A stretch of DNA of 64,000 nt from Allobosea sp. (lineage in GTDB: Bacteria > Pseudomonadota > Alphaproteobacteria > Rhizobiales > Beijerinckiaceae), in contig NZ_JAFKFX010000040.1 of assembly GCF_017308075.1 (NCBI RefSeq), positions 1 through 64,000 on the forward strand, in the 5' to 3' direction. The notes beneath the pieces are model-generated. The model saw only the letters and a list, made by a program, of their open reading frames with translations. It did not search any database and was not told the origin of the DNA. Positions 16,900 through 25,466 of the stretch are shown one piece after another. Made by a program: the position numbers and the translations under genes. Numbering within the stretch: the stretch's first letter is position 1; each line of letters starts with the position of its first letter.

Positions 16900-17844
16900 T
16901 CACTCCGCCTCGGCTTCGCCCTGCTCGGCGACCTGGCCGAGGCTCGCCGGATGGAATCGCGATGCCGCGACCGGGGCGGCCGCGCCCGGCAGCGTCGCGA
17001 CCGGTGGATGTTCGGGGCCGGGGGTCGGATTGGGCGGGACGCCACGTTCGCGCGTCCAGGTCCGGGTGCCGATGTCGAAGCGGCCCTCGCGCCAGCCGGC
17101 GAACTCGCCTTCGTTGCCGTAGAAGGCGTTGCGGTCGACATCGCCCTTGATGCCGGGAATGCGCCCGGTGGTGGTGAATTGCCAGAACGACCAGCGCCGG
17201 TTGTTGTAGCGCGCCTCTGGCTTGGCTGCCGTCGAGCGGATCCAGTAGGCGTAGTCGTCGAACTCGCCTTCCAGCACGTCCTTGTGGAAGGTGATGTCGG
17301 TGTAGATCACCGGCTTCTTGCCGGTGAGCTGCTCTAGCTCGGTCAGCATCAGCCGGATCTTCTCCAGCGCCAGCGAGCGCTCGACCTTCTTCGGGCAGGT
17401 CTTGGAATGGCCGTTCCACTCGACGTCGAGCACCGGGGGCAGGGCGTCGGGATCGTTCGGGATCTGCTGCTTGAACCAGACCGCCTGCTCATGGGCCGGA
17501 CGGCACCAGTAGACGAAGTGATAGGCACCGCGCGGCACACCGGCCCGGCGCGCGCCCTCCCAGTTCCTCTGGAAAGCCGGATCGATATGGTCGCCGCCCT
17601 CGGTCGCCTTGATATAGGCGAAGCGGGTGCCGGCGGCCTTGACCGAGGCCCAGTCGATCTCACCCTGCCAGCGCGAGATGTCGATGCCCTGGATCGGATA
17701 CCGGCGCGCCGCCTCGACCCCGGGATGGGGGCGCGCATCGCCCTTGCTCGGATAATGGTCCAGCGCCACGCAACCACCCAGCACGGCGAGCGCGGCAGCG
17801 AGGACGAGCGAGGCTGAAAATCGGTGTGGCATGCGGCGGAGCGT
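16900..17844 (-). CDS. GH25 family lysozyme, copy 2 (lipoprotein)
   Basis: This 314-residue paralogue keeps the same GH25 blocks (GIDISRWQGEIDW, KATEGGDHIDPAF, LPPVLDVEWNG, VIYTDITFHKDVLEGEF, GDVDRNAFYG). Unlike copy 1 it has a lipoprotein signal: AALAVLGGC gives a lipobox with the cysteine near residue 26, so it is probably anchored to a membrane. The tail is rich in proline and alanine and ends EQGEAEAE. Which of three closely spaced starts is used is uncertain; I took the first ATG. The two copies form a tandem duplication whose products would act at different places in the envelope. Confidence 0.88.
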   Translation of the reverse strand, partial: TLRRMPHRFSASLVLAAALAVLGGCVALDHYPSKGDARPHPGVEAARRYPIQGIDISRWQGEIDWASVKAAGTRFAYIKATEGGDHIDPAFQRNWEGARRAGVPRGAYHFVYWCRPAHEQAVWFKQQIPNDPDALPPVLDVEWNGHSKTCPKKVERSLALEKIRLMLTELEQLTGKKPVIYTDITFHKDVLEGEFDDYAYWIRSTAAKPEARYNNRRWSFWQFTTTGRIPGIKGDVDRNAFYGNEGEFAGWREGRFDIGTRTWTRERGVPPNPTPGPEHPPVATLPGAAAPVAASRFHPASLGQVAEQGEAEAE

Positions 17845-17926
17845 CATCCTCGGCAAGATTGCGGAGAAATCTTGACGCTCGGTTTACGTTACCGGTTTTT
17901 CTTCGGCCGTTGCGGCTTTCCCTGGG

Positions 17927-19333
17927 TCAGCCCAGGCGCAGCAGGATTGTCGCGATGCCGAGGAAGGAGAAGAATCCGACGACGTCGGTGACCGTGGTGA
18001 CGAAGGTACCGGACGAGATCGCCGGGTCGATGCCGGCCTTGTCAAGCGCGAGCGGCACGACGACGCCGGCGAGCGCCGCGACCACAAGGGTCGCGACCAT
18101 GGCGAGCGCGATCACTACGCCGAGCATCAGATTGCCGAACCAGAAGCCGGAGACCGTGCCGGTGATCACCGCGAAGGCGACGCCGTTCAACAGGCCGACG
18201 ATCATCTCGCGCCGGAAGAAGCGCGTCCGGTTCCAGCTGCCGAGCTGGCCGGTGCCGAGGGCGCGGATCGCCACCGTCATGGTCTGGGTCGCGGCATTGC
18301 CGCCCTGGCTGGCGACGATCGGCGCGAGCACGGCGAGGGCGACCAGCTTGGAGAGCTGGGCCTCGAACATCGCCATCACCGAGGCGCTGATGAAGGCGGC
18401 GATCAGGCTGATGAAGCGCCAGCGAAAGCGGCTCAGCGCGACCTCGCCGACCGGGTCGGAGAGTTCTTCGTCGGCATTGACGCCGCCGAGCTGCTTGACG
18501 TCGTCGTCCGCCGCATCCTCGATGACGTCGACGACGTCGTCGATGGTCATCACGCCGACGAGGCGGCCGCTCTTGTCGACGACCGGGGCGGCGACGAGAT
18601 CGTAGCGCTGGAACATCCGCGCCACGTCCTCGAGGTCGTCATCGGCCTGGACGATGCGGCGGTCGTCCTCGATCAGATCGGCGATGCTGACCGGCCGCTT
18701 GGTGCGCAGCAGCCGGTCGAGCCGGACCGTGCCGACGAAACGGTGGCCGGGGTCGGCGACGAAGATCTCGAAGAAGCGCTCGGGCAGGTCCTGCGTGTCG
18801 CGCAGATAGTCGATGGTCTGGCCGACGGTCCAGAAGGGCGGCACGGCGATCAGCTCGGCCTGCATGCGCCGGCCGGCCGAGCCCTCGGGATAGTCGAGGC
18901 CCTGCTGCAGCACGCTGCGCTCGGCCGGGCTCAGCCGGTCGAGAATCTTCTTCTTGTCGGCCTCGTCGAGGTCCTCGAGGATGTAGACCGCATCGTCGGT
19001 GTCGAGCTCGCGCACGCCCTCGGCGACCGTTTCCGGCGAGAGCTCGTCGAGAATCTCCTCGCGGACGGCGTCGTCGACCTCGGTCAGCGCGGTGAAGTCG
19101 AAATCGCCGCCGAGCAGCGAGATCAGCTTCGGCCGTTCCTCGCTGTCGAGCGCTTCGAGCAGGCCGCCGAGATCGGCCTCGTGCAGGTCGCCGACGAGAT
19201 CGCGCAGCGTCGTCAGGTCCGAGAGCAGGACGGCCTGCGAGACCTGCTCGACGAATCCTTCGTCCATGACGCCGTCTTCGTCGCGGATCGGCCGCGCCAG
19301 CTTTTCGTCGGGAGCGCTCTCGGCTTCCACCAT
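17927..19333 (-). CDS. mgtE: Magnesium transporter MgtE
   Basis: A 468-residue protein with the full MgtE plan: an acidic N-terminal domain (LVGDLHEADLGGLLEAL, LSPETVAEGVRELDTDDAVYIL), two CBS domains (about residues 150-275, with GVMTIDDVVDVIEDAADDD), a connecting helix and five C-terminal transmembrane helices. Conserved pore residues are seen in VLAPIVASQGGNAATQT and LALDKAGIDPAISSGTFVTTVTDVVGF. The N and CBS domains sense cytoplasmic magnesium and gate the channel. It stands alone, with tRNA-Leu upstream on the same strand. A short CCTGGG/CCCAGG hairpin overlaps the stop codon. Confidence 0.93.
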   Translation of the reverse strand: MVEAESAPDEKLARPIRDEDGVMDEGFVEQVSQAVLLSDLTTLRDLVGDLHEADLGGLLEALDSEERPKLISLLGGDFDFTALTEVDDAVREEILDELSPETVAEGVRELDTDDAVYILEDLDEADKKKILDRLSPAERSVLQQGLDYPEGSAGRRMQAELIAVPPFWTVGQTIDYLRDTQDLPERFFEIFVADPGHRFVGTVRLDRLLRTKRPVSIADLIEDDRRIVQADDDLEDVARMFQRYDLVAAPVVDKSGRLVGVMTIDDVVDVIEDAADDDVKQLGGVNADEELSDPVGEVALSRFRWRFISLIAAFISASVMAMFEAQLSKLVALAVLAPIVASQGGNAATQTMTVAIRALGTGQLGSWNRTRFFRREMIVGLLNGVAFAVITGTVSGFWFGNLMLGVVIALAMVATLVVAALAGVVVPLALDKAGIDPAISSGTFVTTVTDVVGFFSFLGIATILLRLG

Positions 19334-19458
19334 CGGTCCGGCTCCAGGATTCGAGGCTGGGGATTCGCTTGCAGGCGGCGAGCCGCCCTTGTGTCAGCGG
19401 CGCGCCCTCGTGGCAACGCGGCATGACCGTTTCGCGACGAAAACACGGCAGCCGCAAC

Positions 19459-19488
19459 GAAAAACGGCGACCCTTGCGGATCGCCGTT
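19459..19488 (-). terminator. Rho-independent terminator of tRNA-Leu
   Basis: Read on this strand, AACGGCGA and TCGCCGTT form an 8-base stem with a GC-rich 10-base loop, followed by a run of T. It is about 20 bases beyond the 3' end of the tRNA. Confidence 0.7.
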
Positions 19489-19509
19489 CCCGGGGCATCA
19501 GCCCAAATT

Positions 19510-19594
19510 TGGTGCGGTCAAGAGGACTCGAACCTCCACGGGTCTCCCCGCTACCACCTCAAGGTAGTGCGTCTACCAATTCCGCCATGACCGC
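19510..19594 (-). tRNA. tRNA-Leu (anticodon GAG)
   Basis: The cloverleaf reads on the minus strand: acceptor GCGGTCA pairing with TGACCGC, a D-arm GGCGGAATTGGTAGACGC, anticodon stem CTACC/GGTAG with loop TTGAGGT (anticodon GAG), a long variable arm as in leucine tRNAs (AGCGGGGAGACCCGT), and the T-arm GGTTCGAGTCC. The discriminator base is A and the CCA end is encoded. It reads CUU and CUC codons. Confidence 0.95.
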
Positions 19595-19868
19595 AGCGGC
19601 TCGAAGCTCGGCCGCGCAGTGGCGGTGAACTCCGAGAGCGGCGTGGGTCTACCAAATGGAATCTCAGGCCACAAGAGGCTGAGAAGGAAAATCGGGATAA
19701 GTTTCGGCGGCTAACGCCGGGTCCCAGGAAAACCGGTCTCTTTCGGCGTGAAACAGGCCGAAAAGCGCGAAAATAGGCGGCTCAAAGGCCGTTTCCGGCA
19801 AGCGAAGCGCTGGGGACAACCCCTGAAGGCGAGGCCGGGGGCGCCCGGCGCTGTGCAATGCGCGCGAT

Positions 19869-20138
19869 TCAGGCGGCTTCGGCGACGGTGTCGAGCGTGA
19901 ACACGGTCGGGCGCTTCAGCATCTCGGTGATCTCGACCGAGATTCGGGTGCCGCTGACGACGACATGGCCTTTGGCGAAGGGGTGGTTGTTGGCGAGAAT
20001 CTGGACTTCGTCGGTCTCGCTGGAATTGAGCTCGATGATTGCGCCGCGGCCCATGCGCAGCAATTTGTAGATCGGCATCTGGGTCGAACCGAGCACCACG
20101 GTCAGCTCTATCGAGACGAGATCGAGATCAGCCTTCAA
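19869..20138 (-). CDS. FliN/SpoA-domain protein, stand-alone
   Basis: An 89-residue protein consisting of one SpoA domain: LDLVSIELTVVLGSTQMPIY, RMGRGAIIELNSSETDEVQI and HPFAKGHVVVSGTRISVEIT. This is the C-ring fold of flagellar FliN and of type III secretion YscQ/HrcQ. It is shorter than most FliN proteins, lacking an N-terminal extension. No other flagellar or secretion gene is in the window; its neighbours are tRNA-Leu and lipB. It may be a real motor component encoded away from the flagellar cluster or a protein with another job. Confidence 0.8.
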   Translation of the reverse strand: MKADLDLVSIELTVVLGSTQMPIYKLLRMGRGAIIELNSSETDEVQILANNHPFAKGHVVVSGTRISVEITEMLKRPTVFTLDTVAEAA

Positions 20139-20267
20139 AATCCGCCTCCGGGGACCTACTTCACAACGATTCTACGAACTTGCCAGCGACGTGGAAAACG
20201 GCGCATGAGCACGGCGCGGCAAGGGCGAGCCGGTTACCGAGAGTTGAACGGACAGGGTTAATCCAAG

Positions 20268-20972
20268 GTGAAGACGCGCGAGGCGCTGGCGGTTTCTTTC
20301 CTGCCCGAGGCAGGTTCGCCGCCGGTCGAATGGGTGATTGCCGAGGCTCCGGTCGGTTACGAGGCCGCCGTCGCCGAAATGGAGGCACGGGCGGCGCTGA
20401 TCGCCGACGGGCTTGCGGCCGAGCGGGTCTGGCTGGTCGAGCATCCCGCGCTCTACACCGCCGGCACCTCCGCGAAGGACGAGGACCTGTTGGCGCCGGG
20501 GCGATTCCCGGTGCACCGCACCGGCCGGGGCGGGCAGTTCACCTATCACGGTCCCGGCCAGCGGGTCGCCTATGTGATGCTCGACCTGAAGCGCCGCGAG
20601 CCCGACCTCCGGCGCTTCGTCGCCGCGCTGGAGGCCTGGCTGATCGGCACGCTCGATCAGTTCAACATCCGCGGCGAACGGCGCGAGGAGCGCGTCGGCG
20701 TCTGGGTGCGCCGCCCGGAGAAGGGCGCCGAGGTCGAGGACAAGATCGCCGCGCTCGGCATCCGCGTCCGACGCTGGGTCTCGTTCCATGGGATTTCGCT
20801 GAATGTCGAGCCGGAGCTCTCGCATTTCGACGGCATCGTGCCCTGCGGCATCGCCGGCCATGGCGTGACCTCGCTGGTCGATCTCGGCCTGCCGCTGACC
20901 ATGCCCGAGGTCGACAGCGTCCTGCGGGCGCAGTTCGAGCATGTCTTCGGCCCGACCGTCCTGCCCGGTTGA
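20268..20972 (+). CDS. lipB: Octanoyltransferase LipB
   Basis: A 234-residue enzyme that moves octanoyl groups from acyl carrier protein to the lipoyl domains of 2-oxoacid dehydrogenases and GcvH, the first step of lipoate synthesis. Conserved blocks: [20 protein letters not shown], the [21 protein letters not shown] substrate loop, [18 protein letters not shown] with the catalytic lysine, and [14 protein letters not shown] with the catalytic cysteine. It starts with ATG-less GTG (gtgaagacgcgc) preceded by AAGG and is divergent from the FliN-type gene. Confidence 0.93.
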   Translation: MKTREALAVSFLPEAGSPPVEWVIAEAPVGYEAAVAEMEARAALIADGLAAERVWLVEHPALYTAGTSAKDEDLLAPGRFPVHRTGRGGQFTYHGPGQRVAYVMLDLKRREPDLRRFVAALEAWLIGTLDQFNIRGERREERVGVWVRRPEKGAEVEDKIAALGIRVRRWVSFHGISLNVEPELSHFDGIVPCGIAGHGVTSLVDLGLPLTMPEVDSVLRAQFEHVFGPTVLPG

Positions 20973-21059
20973 GGTGCTGCGGCGGTCGCGGGCGCTGTTC
21001 ACGTCCCGTTGACCATGTCCGCCCATCCTGGCCCCATCAGAGAATTCTTGAGGATGAAG

Positions 21060-21260
21060 ATGAGGACATTTCTGTTGGCGGGCTGCCTGGCGGCCCTGCT
21101 GGGCGCCTGCACGACCACGGATCAACGCATCGCCGGGGCCGCGGCAGGCGCGGGCACGGGGGCGCTGATCGGCGGGCCGATCGGGGCGGTCGCGGGCGGC
21201 GCGATCGGGGCCGTCTCGGCGCCGACGGTGACCCGCTCGGTCAGGCGCATGCGGGATTAG
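21060..21260 (+). CDS. Small glycine-zipper (YMGG-like) lipoprotein
   Basis: A 66-residue protein with a lipoprotein signal peptide: MRTFLLAGCLAALLGAC, with the lipobox cysteine at residue 17. The mature part is a glycine zipper (AGAAAGAGTGALIGGPIG, then AVAGGAIGAV) ending in a basic tail. Small proteins of this type sit in the outer membrane of many alphaproteobacteria; the role is unknown. Of two adjacent ATGs the second is chosen because GAGG lies six bases ahead of it. Confidence 0.7.
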   Translation: MRTFLLAGCLAALLGACTTTDQRIAGAAAGAGTGALIGGPIGAVAGGAIGAVSAPTVTRSVRRMRD

Positions 21261-21326
21261 TCGCCATTCCCAGGCGGCCGGACTTTCCGGCGGCCTGAAC
21301 TCCGCCGGGGAGCGGGATCGTCCTTT

Positions 21327-21644
21327 TCACCGGCTGGCGATCCCGGCAGCCGCACCGCCGCCGAGGAGGAAAGCGAGGCGCTCATCGGCCTTGCCGGGCG
21401 TGATCGAGAGAATCTCGGCCTCGACGATGCGTTCCGCCACGAACGGATCTTCGCTCACGCGGGCCTGAAGCTCGGGCAGCGTCGTCGCATGCGCCAGGAT
21501 CGCGCCGCCGAGCTTCGGCTGGAGGCTGCCGGCGAGCAGGAAGACGCCGTCGGCGAAGCCGCGCGCGAGCCAGGCGTTATGTCCGCCCATCAGTTCGGCG
21601 GCTCGGTCCTTCTCGCCGGAGAATCTGAGCAAGATGACAAACAT
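21327..21644 (-). CDS. YciI family protein
   Basis: A 105-residue protein: MFVILLRFSGEKDRAAELMG, HNAWLARGFADGVFLLAGSL, ending with FVAERIVEAEILSITPGKAD. This is the YCII ferredoxin-like fold with a conserved histidine in the first helix. Members have been proposed as small dehydrochlorinase-like or signal-linked enzymes; no function can be assigned. It is 42 bases downstream of the TetR gene on the same strand and may be co-transcribed with it. Confidence 0.8.
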   Translation of the reverse strand: MFVILLRFSGEKDRAAELMGGHNAWLARGFADGVFLLAGSLQPKLGGAILAHATTLPELQARVSEDPFVAERIVEAEILSITPGKADERLAFLLGGGAAAGIASR

Positions 21645-21686
21645 GGCTGCGACCTCTCCAGGAAAACGACGGGGAATGGCCGGGCA

Positions 21687-22304
21687 TCACGCGGCCGGTA
21701 TGGGGCGGTCTTGCGCATCCAGCCAGGCGTGCATCCGTGCGACCTCGCCGCGGACGAACGTCTCATCCCGGAAGGCGCTGGCGAGCGTCGCGACGCCCTG
21801 GCTCTGGACCAGGAGCTGCATGGCAAGCGTATCGGCGTCGGCCGTGCGGCCGAGCCTGGCGAATTCGCGGGCCAGCCAGTCGCGGAACAGCGTGAAGACC
21901 TCGCCGGCCCGGGGGTGGGCGAAATGGTCGAGCTTCGCCAGCTCGTTGCAGAGCGTGCCGACCGGGCAGCCATGGGCCATGATCTTCGCCCGATTGGCGA
22001 TCAGCATGTCGATGAAGCTGCGGATGCGGGCTGCCGGGTCGTCGTCGCCATCCGCCCATTGCGCCAGCATGCGGCCGGTATTGGCGAGACGCTGCTCGAT
22101 CACGGCGTCGAGAATCTCGTCCTTGGTCTTGAAATGATAGTAGAAATTGCCGCGCGAGAGGCCGATCGGCGCGGCGATGTCGGCGAATGAGGTATGGGCG
22201 AAACCGCGCTCGTAGAACAGCCGGTCGGCCGTCTCGACGATGCGTTCGCGGGTCGTCCTCTCGGTCACGGCCTTCAACCCCGAATCGATCCGGTCCATTC
22301 TCAT
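21687..22304 (-). CDS. TetR family transcriptional regulator
   Basis: A 205-residue TetR repressor. The N-terminal helix-turn-helix is complete: RIVETADRLFYERGFAHTSFADIAAPIGLSRGNFYYHFKTKDEIL. The C-terminal ligand domain includes AHGCPVGTLCNELAKLDH, a signature of the QacR/AcuR-like subgroup with a TetR_C_33 type domain. It is divergent from mccB, and overlapping inverted repeats lie in the shared promoter region only 16 bases ahead of its ATG, so it probably represses itself and possibly mccB. Confidence 0.88.
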   Translation of the reverse strand: MRMDRIDSGLKAVTERTTRERIVETADRLFYERGFAHTSFADIAAPIGLSRGNFYYHFKTKDEILDAVIEQRLANTGRMLAQWADGDDDPAARIRSFIDMLIANRAKIMAHGCPVGTLCNELAKLDHFAHPRAGEVFTLFRDWLAREFARLGRTADADTLAMQLLVQSQGVATLASAFRDETFVRGEVARMHAWLDAQDRPIPAA

Positions 22305-22319
22305 GAATGTAGGTCAACC

Positions 22320-22347
22320 GTCCTAATTCTGTCTAGGACAAATGTCC
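22320..22347. promoter_or_regulatory. Overlapping inverted repeats, probable TetR operator
   Basis: GTCCTA and TAGGAC flank an 8-base spacer, and the right arm is shared with a second perfect repeat, GGACA-AA-TGTCC. Such overlapping palindromes suit a TetR dimer pair. The site lies in the 175-base divergent region between the TetR gene and mccB. Confidence 0.6.
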
Positions 22348-22479
22348 AACGTGACCGCGCAGGGCCATGGCGCGGTCCGGCCCGGCTTTGCGCACGGCGC
22401 ATCTGGGCGCGGGCGCCGGTTGGCGTTTTTCGCGCGCCGCGCCATAACCCCGAGGAGAGATTTCGCCAGGGAGCGCGTC

Positions 22480-24087
22480 GTGCCGGTCATCGAGAGCAAG
22501 GTCGACCTGAATTCGGCCGAGACGCGCGCCAATGCCGAGGCCTGGGCCGCGCTGCGCGGCGAGCTGCAGGAGCGGCGCGCTACCGCAGCCCTCGGCGGCA
22601 ATGCCCGCTCGCGCGAGCGCCATACCGCGCGCGGCAAGCTGCTGCCGCGGGAGCGCGTGCTGCGCCTGCTCGATCCGGGCTCGGCTTTCCTCGAGATCGG
22701 CTCGCTCGCCGCCTATGACATGTATGAGAAGGATGTGCATGGCGCCGGCATGATTGCCGGCATCGGCCGTGTCGCCGGCCGCGAAGCGATGGTGGTCTGC
22801 AATGACGCCACCATCAAGGGCGGCACCTATTATCCGATGACGGTGAAGAAGCATCTGCGGGCGCAGGAGATCGCGCGCGAGAACAACCTGCCCTGCATCT
22901 ACCTCGTCGATTCCGGCGGCGCCAACCTGCCGCACCAGACCGAGGTCTTCCCGGACCGCGAGCATTTCGGACGAATCTTCTACAATCAGGCGACATTGTC
23001 CGGGCTCGGCATCCCGCAGATCGCGGTGGTGATGGGCTCCTGCACCGCCGGCGGCGCCTATGTCCCGGCGATGTCGGACGAGACGATCATCGTCAAGAAC
23101 CAGGGCACGATCTTCCTCGGCGGCCCGCCGCTGGTGAAGGCGGCGACCGGCGAGGTCGTTTCGGCCGAGGATCTCGGCGGCGCCGACGTCCATGCCCGGC
23201 TTTCCGGTGTCGCCGACCATTATGCCGGCGACGACACCCATGCGCTGGCGATCGCCCGGCGCATCGCCGGCAATTTCAACAGCGTCAAGCGCCCGGACAT
23301 CGACATCGCCGAGAGCGTCGAGCCGCTCTATGCGGCGGACGAGCTCGAAGCGGTCGTCCCGACCGACCTGAAGAAGCAGTACGATATCCGCGAGGTCATC
23401 GCCCGGCTGGTCGACGGTTCGGAGTTCGACGAGTTCAAGCGCCTCTACGGCACGACGCTTGTCACCGGTTTTGCCCGCATCCACGGCATCCCGGTCGGCA
23501 TCATCGGCAATAACGGCATCCTGTTCTCGGAGAGCGCGCTGAAGGGCGCGCATTTCATCGAGCTGTGCTGCCAGCGCCGGATTCCGTTGCTCTTCCTGCA
23601 GAACATCACCGGCTTCATGGTCGGGCGCGATTTCGAGACGCGCGGCATCGCGAAGGACGGCGCCAAGCTCGTCACCGCCGTCGCCTCGGCAAGGGTGCCG
23701 AAGATCACCGTGCTGGTCGGCGGCTCGTTCGGCGCCGGCAATTACGGCATGTGCGGGCGGGCCTATTCGCCGCGCTTCCTGTTCTCATGGCCGAACTCGA
23801 AGATCTCGGTGATGGGCGGCGAGCAAGCGGCGAGCGTGCTCGCGACGGTGCGCGGCGACAATCTCGAGGCGGCCGGCAAGCCCTGGACTGCCGAGCAGGC
23901 CGAGGCCTTCAAGGCGCCGATCCGCGACCAGTTCGAGGCCGAAGGCTCGCCCTATTACGCGACGGCCCGGCTCTGGGACGACGGCATCATCCTGCCCTCG
24001 GAGACGCGCCGGGTGCTGGCGCTCGCCTTCTCGGCCTGTCTCAACGCCGAGATCCCCGAGACCCGCTTCGGCGTCTTCAGGATGTGA
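22480..24087 (+). CDS. mccB: Methylcrotonyl-CoA carboxylase beta (carboxyltransferase) subunit
   Basis: A 535-residue carboxyltransferase, exactly the usual MCC beta length with the GTG start that follows AGGGAG by six bases; the longer ORF upstream runs through the operator region. Conserved features: [19 protein letters not shown], the N-half CoA site [29 protein letters not shown], and the C-half [21 protein letters not shown] and [18 protein letters not shown]. The GANLPHQ and AYSPRF sequences separate MCC from propionyl-CoA carboxylase. It transfers CO2 from biotin on MccA to 3-methylcrotonyl-CoA in leucine degradation. Unusually, mccA is about 7 kb away instead of adjacent. Confidence 0.92.
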   Translation: MPVIESKVDLNSAETRANAEAWAALRGELQERRATAALGGNARSRERHTARGKLLPRERVLRLLDPGSAFLEIGSLAAYDMYEKDVHGAGMIAGIGRVAGREAMVVCNDATIKGGTYYPMTVKKHLRAQEIARENNLPCIYLVDSGGANLPHQTEVFPDREHFGRIFYNQATLSGLGIPQIAVVMGSCTAGGAYVPAMSDETIIVKNQGTIFLGGPPLVKAATGEVVSAEDLGGADVHARLSGVADHYAGDDTHALAIARRIAGNFNSVKRPDIDIAESVEPLYAADELEAVVPTDLKKQYDIREVIARLVDGSEFDEFKRLYGTTLVTGFARIHGIPVGIIGNNGILFSESALKGAHFIELCCQRRIPLLFLQNITGFMVGRDFETRGIAKDGAKLVTAVASARVPKITVLVGGSFGAGNYGMCGRAYSPRFLFSWPNSKISVMGGEQAASVLATVRGDNLEAAGKPWTAEQAEAFKAPIRDQFEAEGSPYYATARLWDDGIILPSETRRVLALAFSACLNAEIPETRFGVFRM

Positions 24088-24115
24088 AAAAGGCGCGGCA
24101 GTTTCCCGCCGCGCC
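24086..24115. terminator. Terminator between mccB and the Bug receptor gene
   Basis: GGCGCGGC and GCCGCGCC form an 8-base stem with an 8-base loop. The left flank is a run of five A, giving a U-run for leftward transcripts, so it suits the end of the Bug-receptor gene best while also ending mccB. Confidence 0.7.
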
Positions 24116-24138
24116 TTCGGTGCCGCGGAATCCGGGGC

Positions 24139-25104
24139 TTAGTTCTTGGCGAGTCCGAGTTCCTTCAGCACGGCGTTGCCGCGTTCGCCGAAGGTCTTCA
24201 CATAGGCCTGGAGCTCGGCCGGCGTGTCCCAGACCGGGGTGATGCCGCGATCGGCCATGCCCTTGCGGACGTCCTCGCGCTTCATCGTGCGCTCGGCCGC
24301 CTCGTAGAGGATCTTGCGCCGATCAGCCGGGACGCCCTTCGGTGCGGCGATGGCGAACCAGTTCTGATAGGTCCAGTCGAGACCGGCCTCCTTGGCGCTG
24401 GGCACGTCCGGGAAGTTCGGGTGCCGCTCCTCGGTCATCAGCAGGATGGTGCGCACGCGCCCGCCATCCAGCATCGCCTTGGCCTCGATCGGCGAGCCGG
24501 TGAAGGCGCTGATGCCGCCGGCCGCGAGGTCCTGCAGGGCAGGTGCGCCGCCATTGCTCGGCACCCAGCGGATCTGATCGGCCGGCAGGCCCGCTGCCTT
24601 CATCAGCCCGCCGGCGGCAACATGCCAGGAGCCGCCCATGCCTGTGCCCGAGGAGGTGAAGGTGCCCTTCGGGCTCTCCTTCACCGCCTTGATGAAGTCG
24701 GCGATCGTCTTGTAGGGCGAATCCATCTTCACCGTCACGCCAGCCGGAATCAGCGAGACGCGCGAGAACATGTCGATGCTCTCCGGCGTCAGGTCGCCGA
24801 GGCCGAGCGTCTTGAAGAAGGAGATTTCGGGGCTGGCGCCGCCGATGGTGTAGCCGTCAGCGGTCGCCGTCGCGATGGCAGTGTGGCCGGTGACGCCGCC
24901 GCCGCCGGTGCGGTTGATGACGGTGACCGGCTGCTTCAGCTCGGCCTCGAGCCCGTTGGCGAAGATCCGCATCACCGCATCCATGCCGCCGCCGGCTGCC
25001 CACGGCACGATCAACTGCACCGGGCGGTCCGGAAAGGCGAAAGCCGGGCCGGCGGCGAGCGCCAGCGTTGCCATGGCCAAAGCGGCCCTGCGGAAATTCT
25101 TCAT
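24139..25104 (-). CDS. Bug family (tripartite tricarboxylate transporter-type) solute receptor
   Basis: A 321-residue periplasmic binding protein. It has a signal peptide MKNFRRAALAMATLALAAGP ending AFA, then the Bug signature FPDRPVQLIVPWAAGGGMDAV and the ligand loop GGGVTGHTAIATA. Bug receptors bind carboxylates with two ordered water molecules and may serve TctAB permeases or act as sensors; no permease gene adjoins it. The ATG is set by GGGAGG nine bases upstream. Repeated operator-like boxes lie 30-95 bases ahead of the start. Confidence 0.85.
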   Translation of the reverse strand: MKNFRRAALAMATLALAAGPAFAFPDRPVQLIVPWAAGGGMDAVMRIFANGLEAELKQPVTVINRTGGGGVTGHTAIATATADGYTIGGASPEISFFKTLGLGDLTPESIDMFSRVSLIPAGVTVKMDSPYKTIADFIKAVKESPKGTFTSSGTGMGGSWHVAAGGLMKAAGLPADQIRWVPSNGGAPALQDLAAGGISAFTGSPIEAKAMLDGGRVRTILLMTEERHPNFPDVPSAKEAGLDWTYQNWFAIAAPKGVPADRRKILYEAAERTMKREDVRKGMADRGITPVWDTPAELQAYVKTFGERGNAVLKELGLAKN

Positions 25105-25133
25105 GGTCGACCTCCCGTATGTGGCGATAATTC

Positions 25134-25198
25134 TTGTATGCAATTTCTAGAACGGTCGCGCCTTGTCGACAAGTCGGTATGCGGAATTTTGTATGCAA
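25134..25198. promoter_or_regulatory. Operator cluster upstream of the Bug receptor gene
   Basis: Two identical TTGTATGCAA boxes (first 10 and last 10 bases) flank a perfect 12-base palindrome CTTGTCGACAAG, and a GTATGCGGAA box lies just before the second. TTGTATNCAA boxes resemble GntR-family operators. The 360 bases between the Bug gene and the kelch gene contain no coding sequence other than these sites. Confidence 0.5.
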
Positions 25199-25466
25199 CG
25201 TAGGGACGACCAACGCGTGCCGGGTCGAGTCGAGGCGTTGCGGCATCGAGAGGTCGGGGCGAGCCTGCCATCGCCGCGCAAGCACCGCGCCCCGCGACAT
25301 GGGCAGGGCTTGCTTGGTGGAAAGCAGTCCAGATGGCGAAAGCCCGCTCCGGAGCGGACGTTCGCGGGCACATCTCAGCGCCTGCCGGCTCCCGCGGTCG
25401 GAGCTTGTCAGGCGGTCAGCCTGCCGGAACGCTTGCGGGGGCGGCCAAGGGGCGCTGCCGGTGTTC

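Noticed and set aside
15807-17141. A 444-codon reading of GH25 copy 1 that begins inside copy 2.
   Set aside because: The true start has a strong ribosome binding site and gives a signal peptide; the extra N-terminus is the out-of-frame translation of the paralogue.
19664-19858. A 64-codon ORF between tRNA-Leu and the FliN-type gene.
   Set aside because: No ribosome binding site, no hydrophobic or domain pattern, and a random-looking composition; the gap is only about 270 bases.
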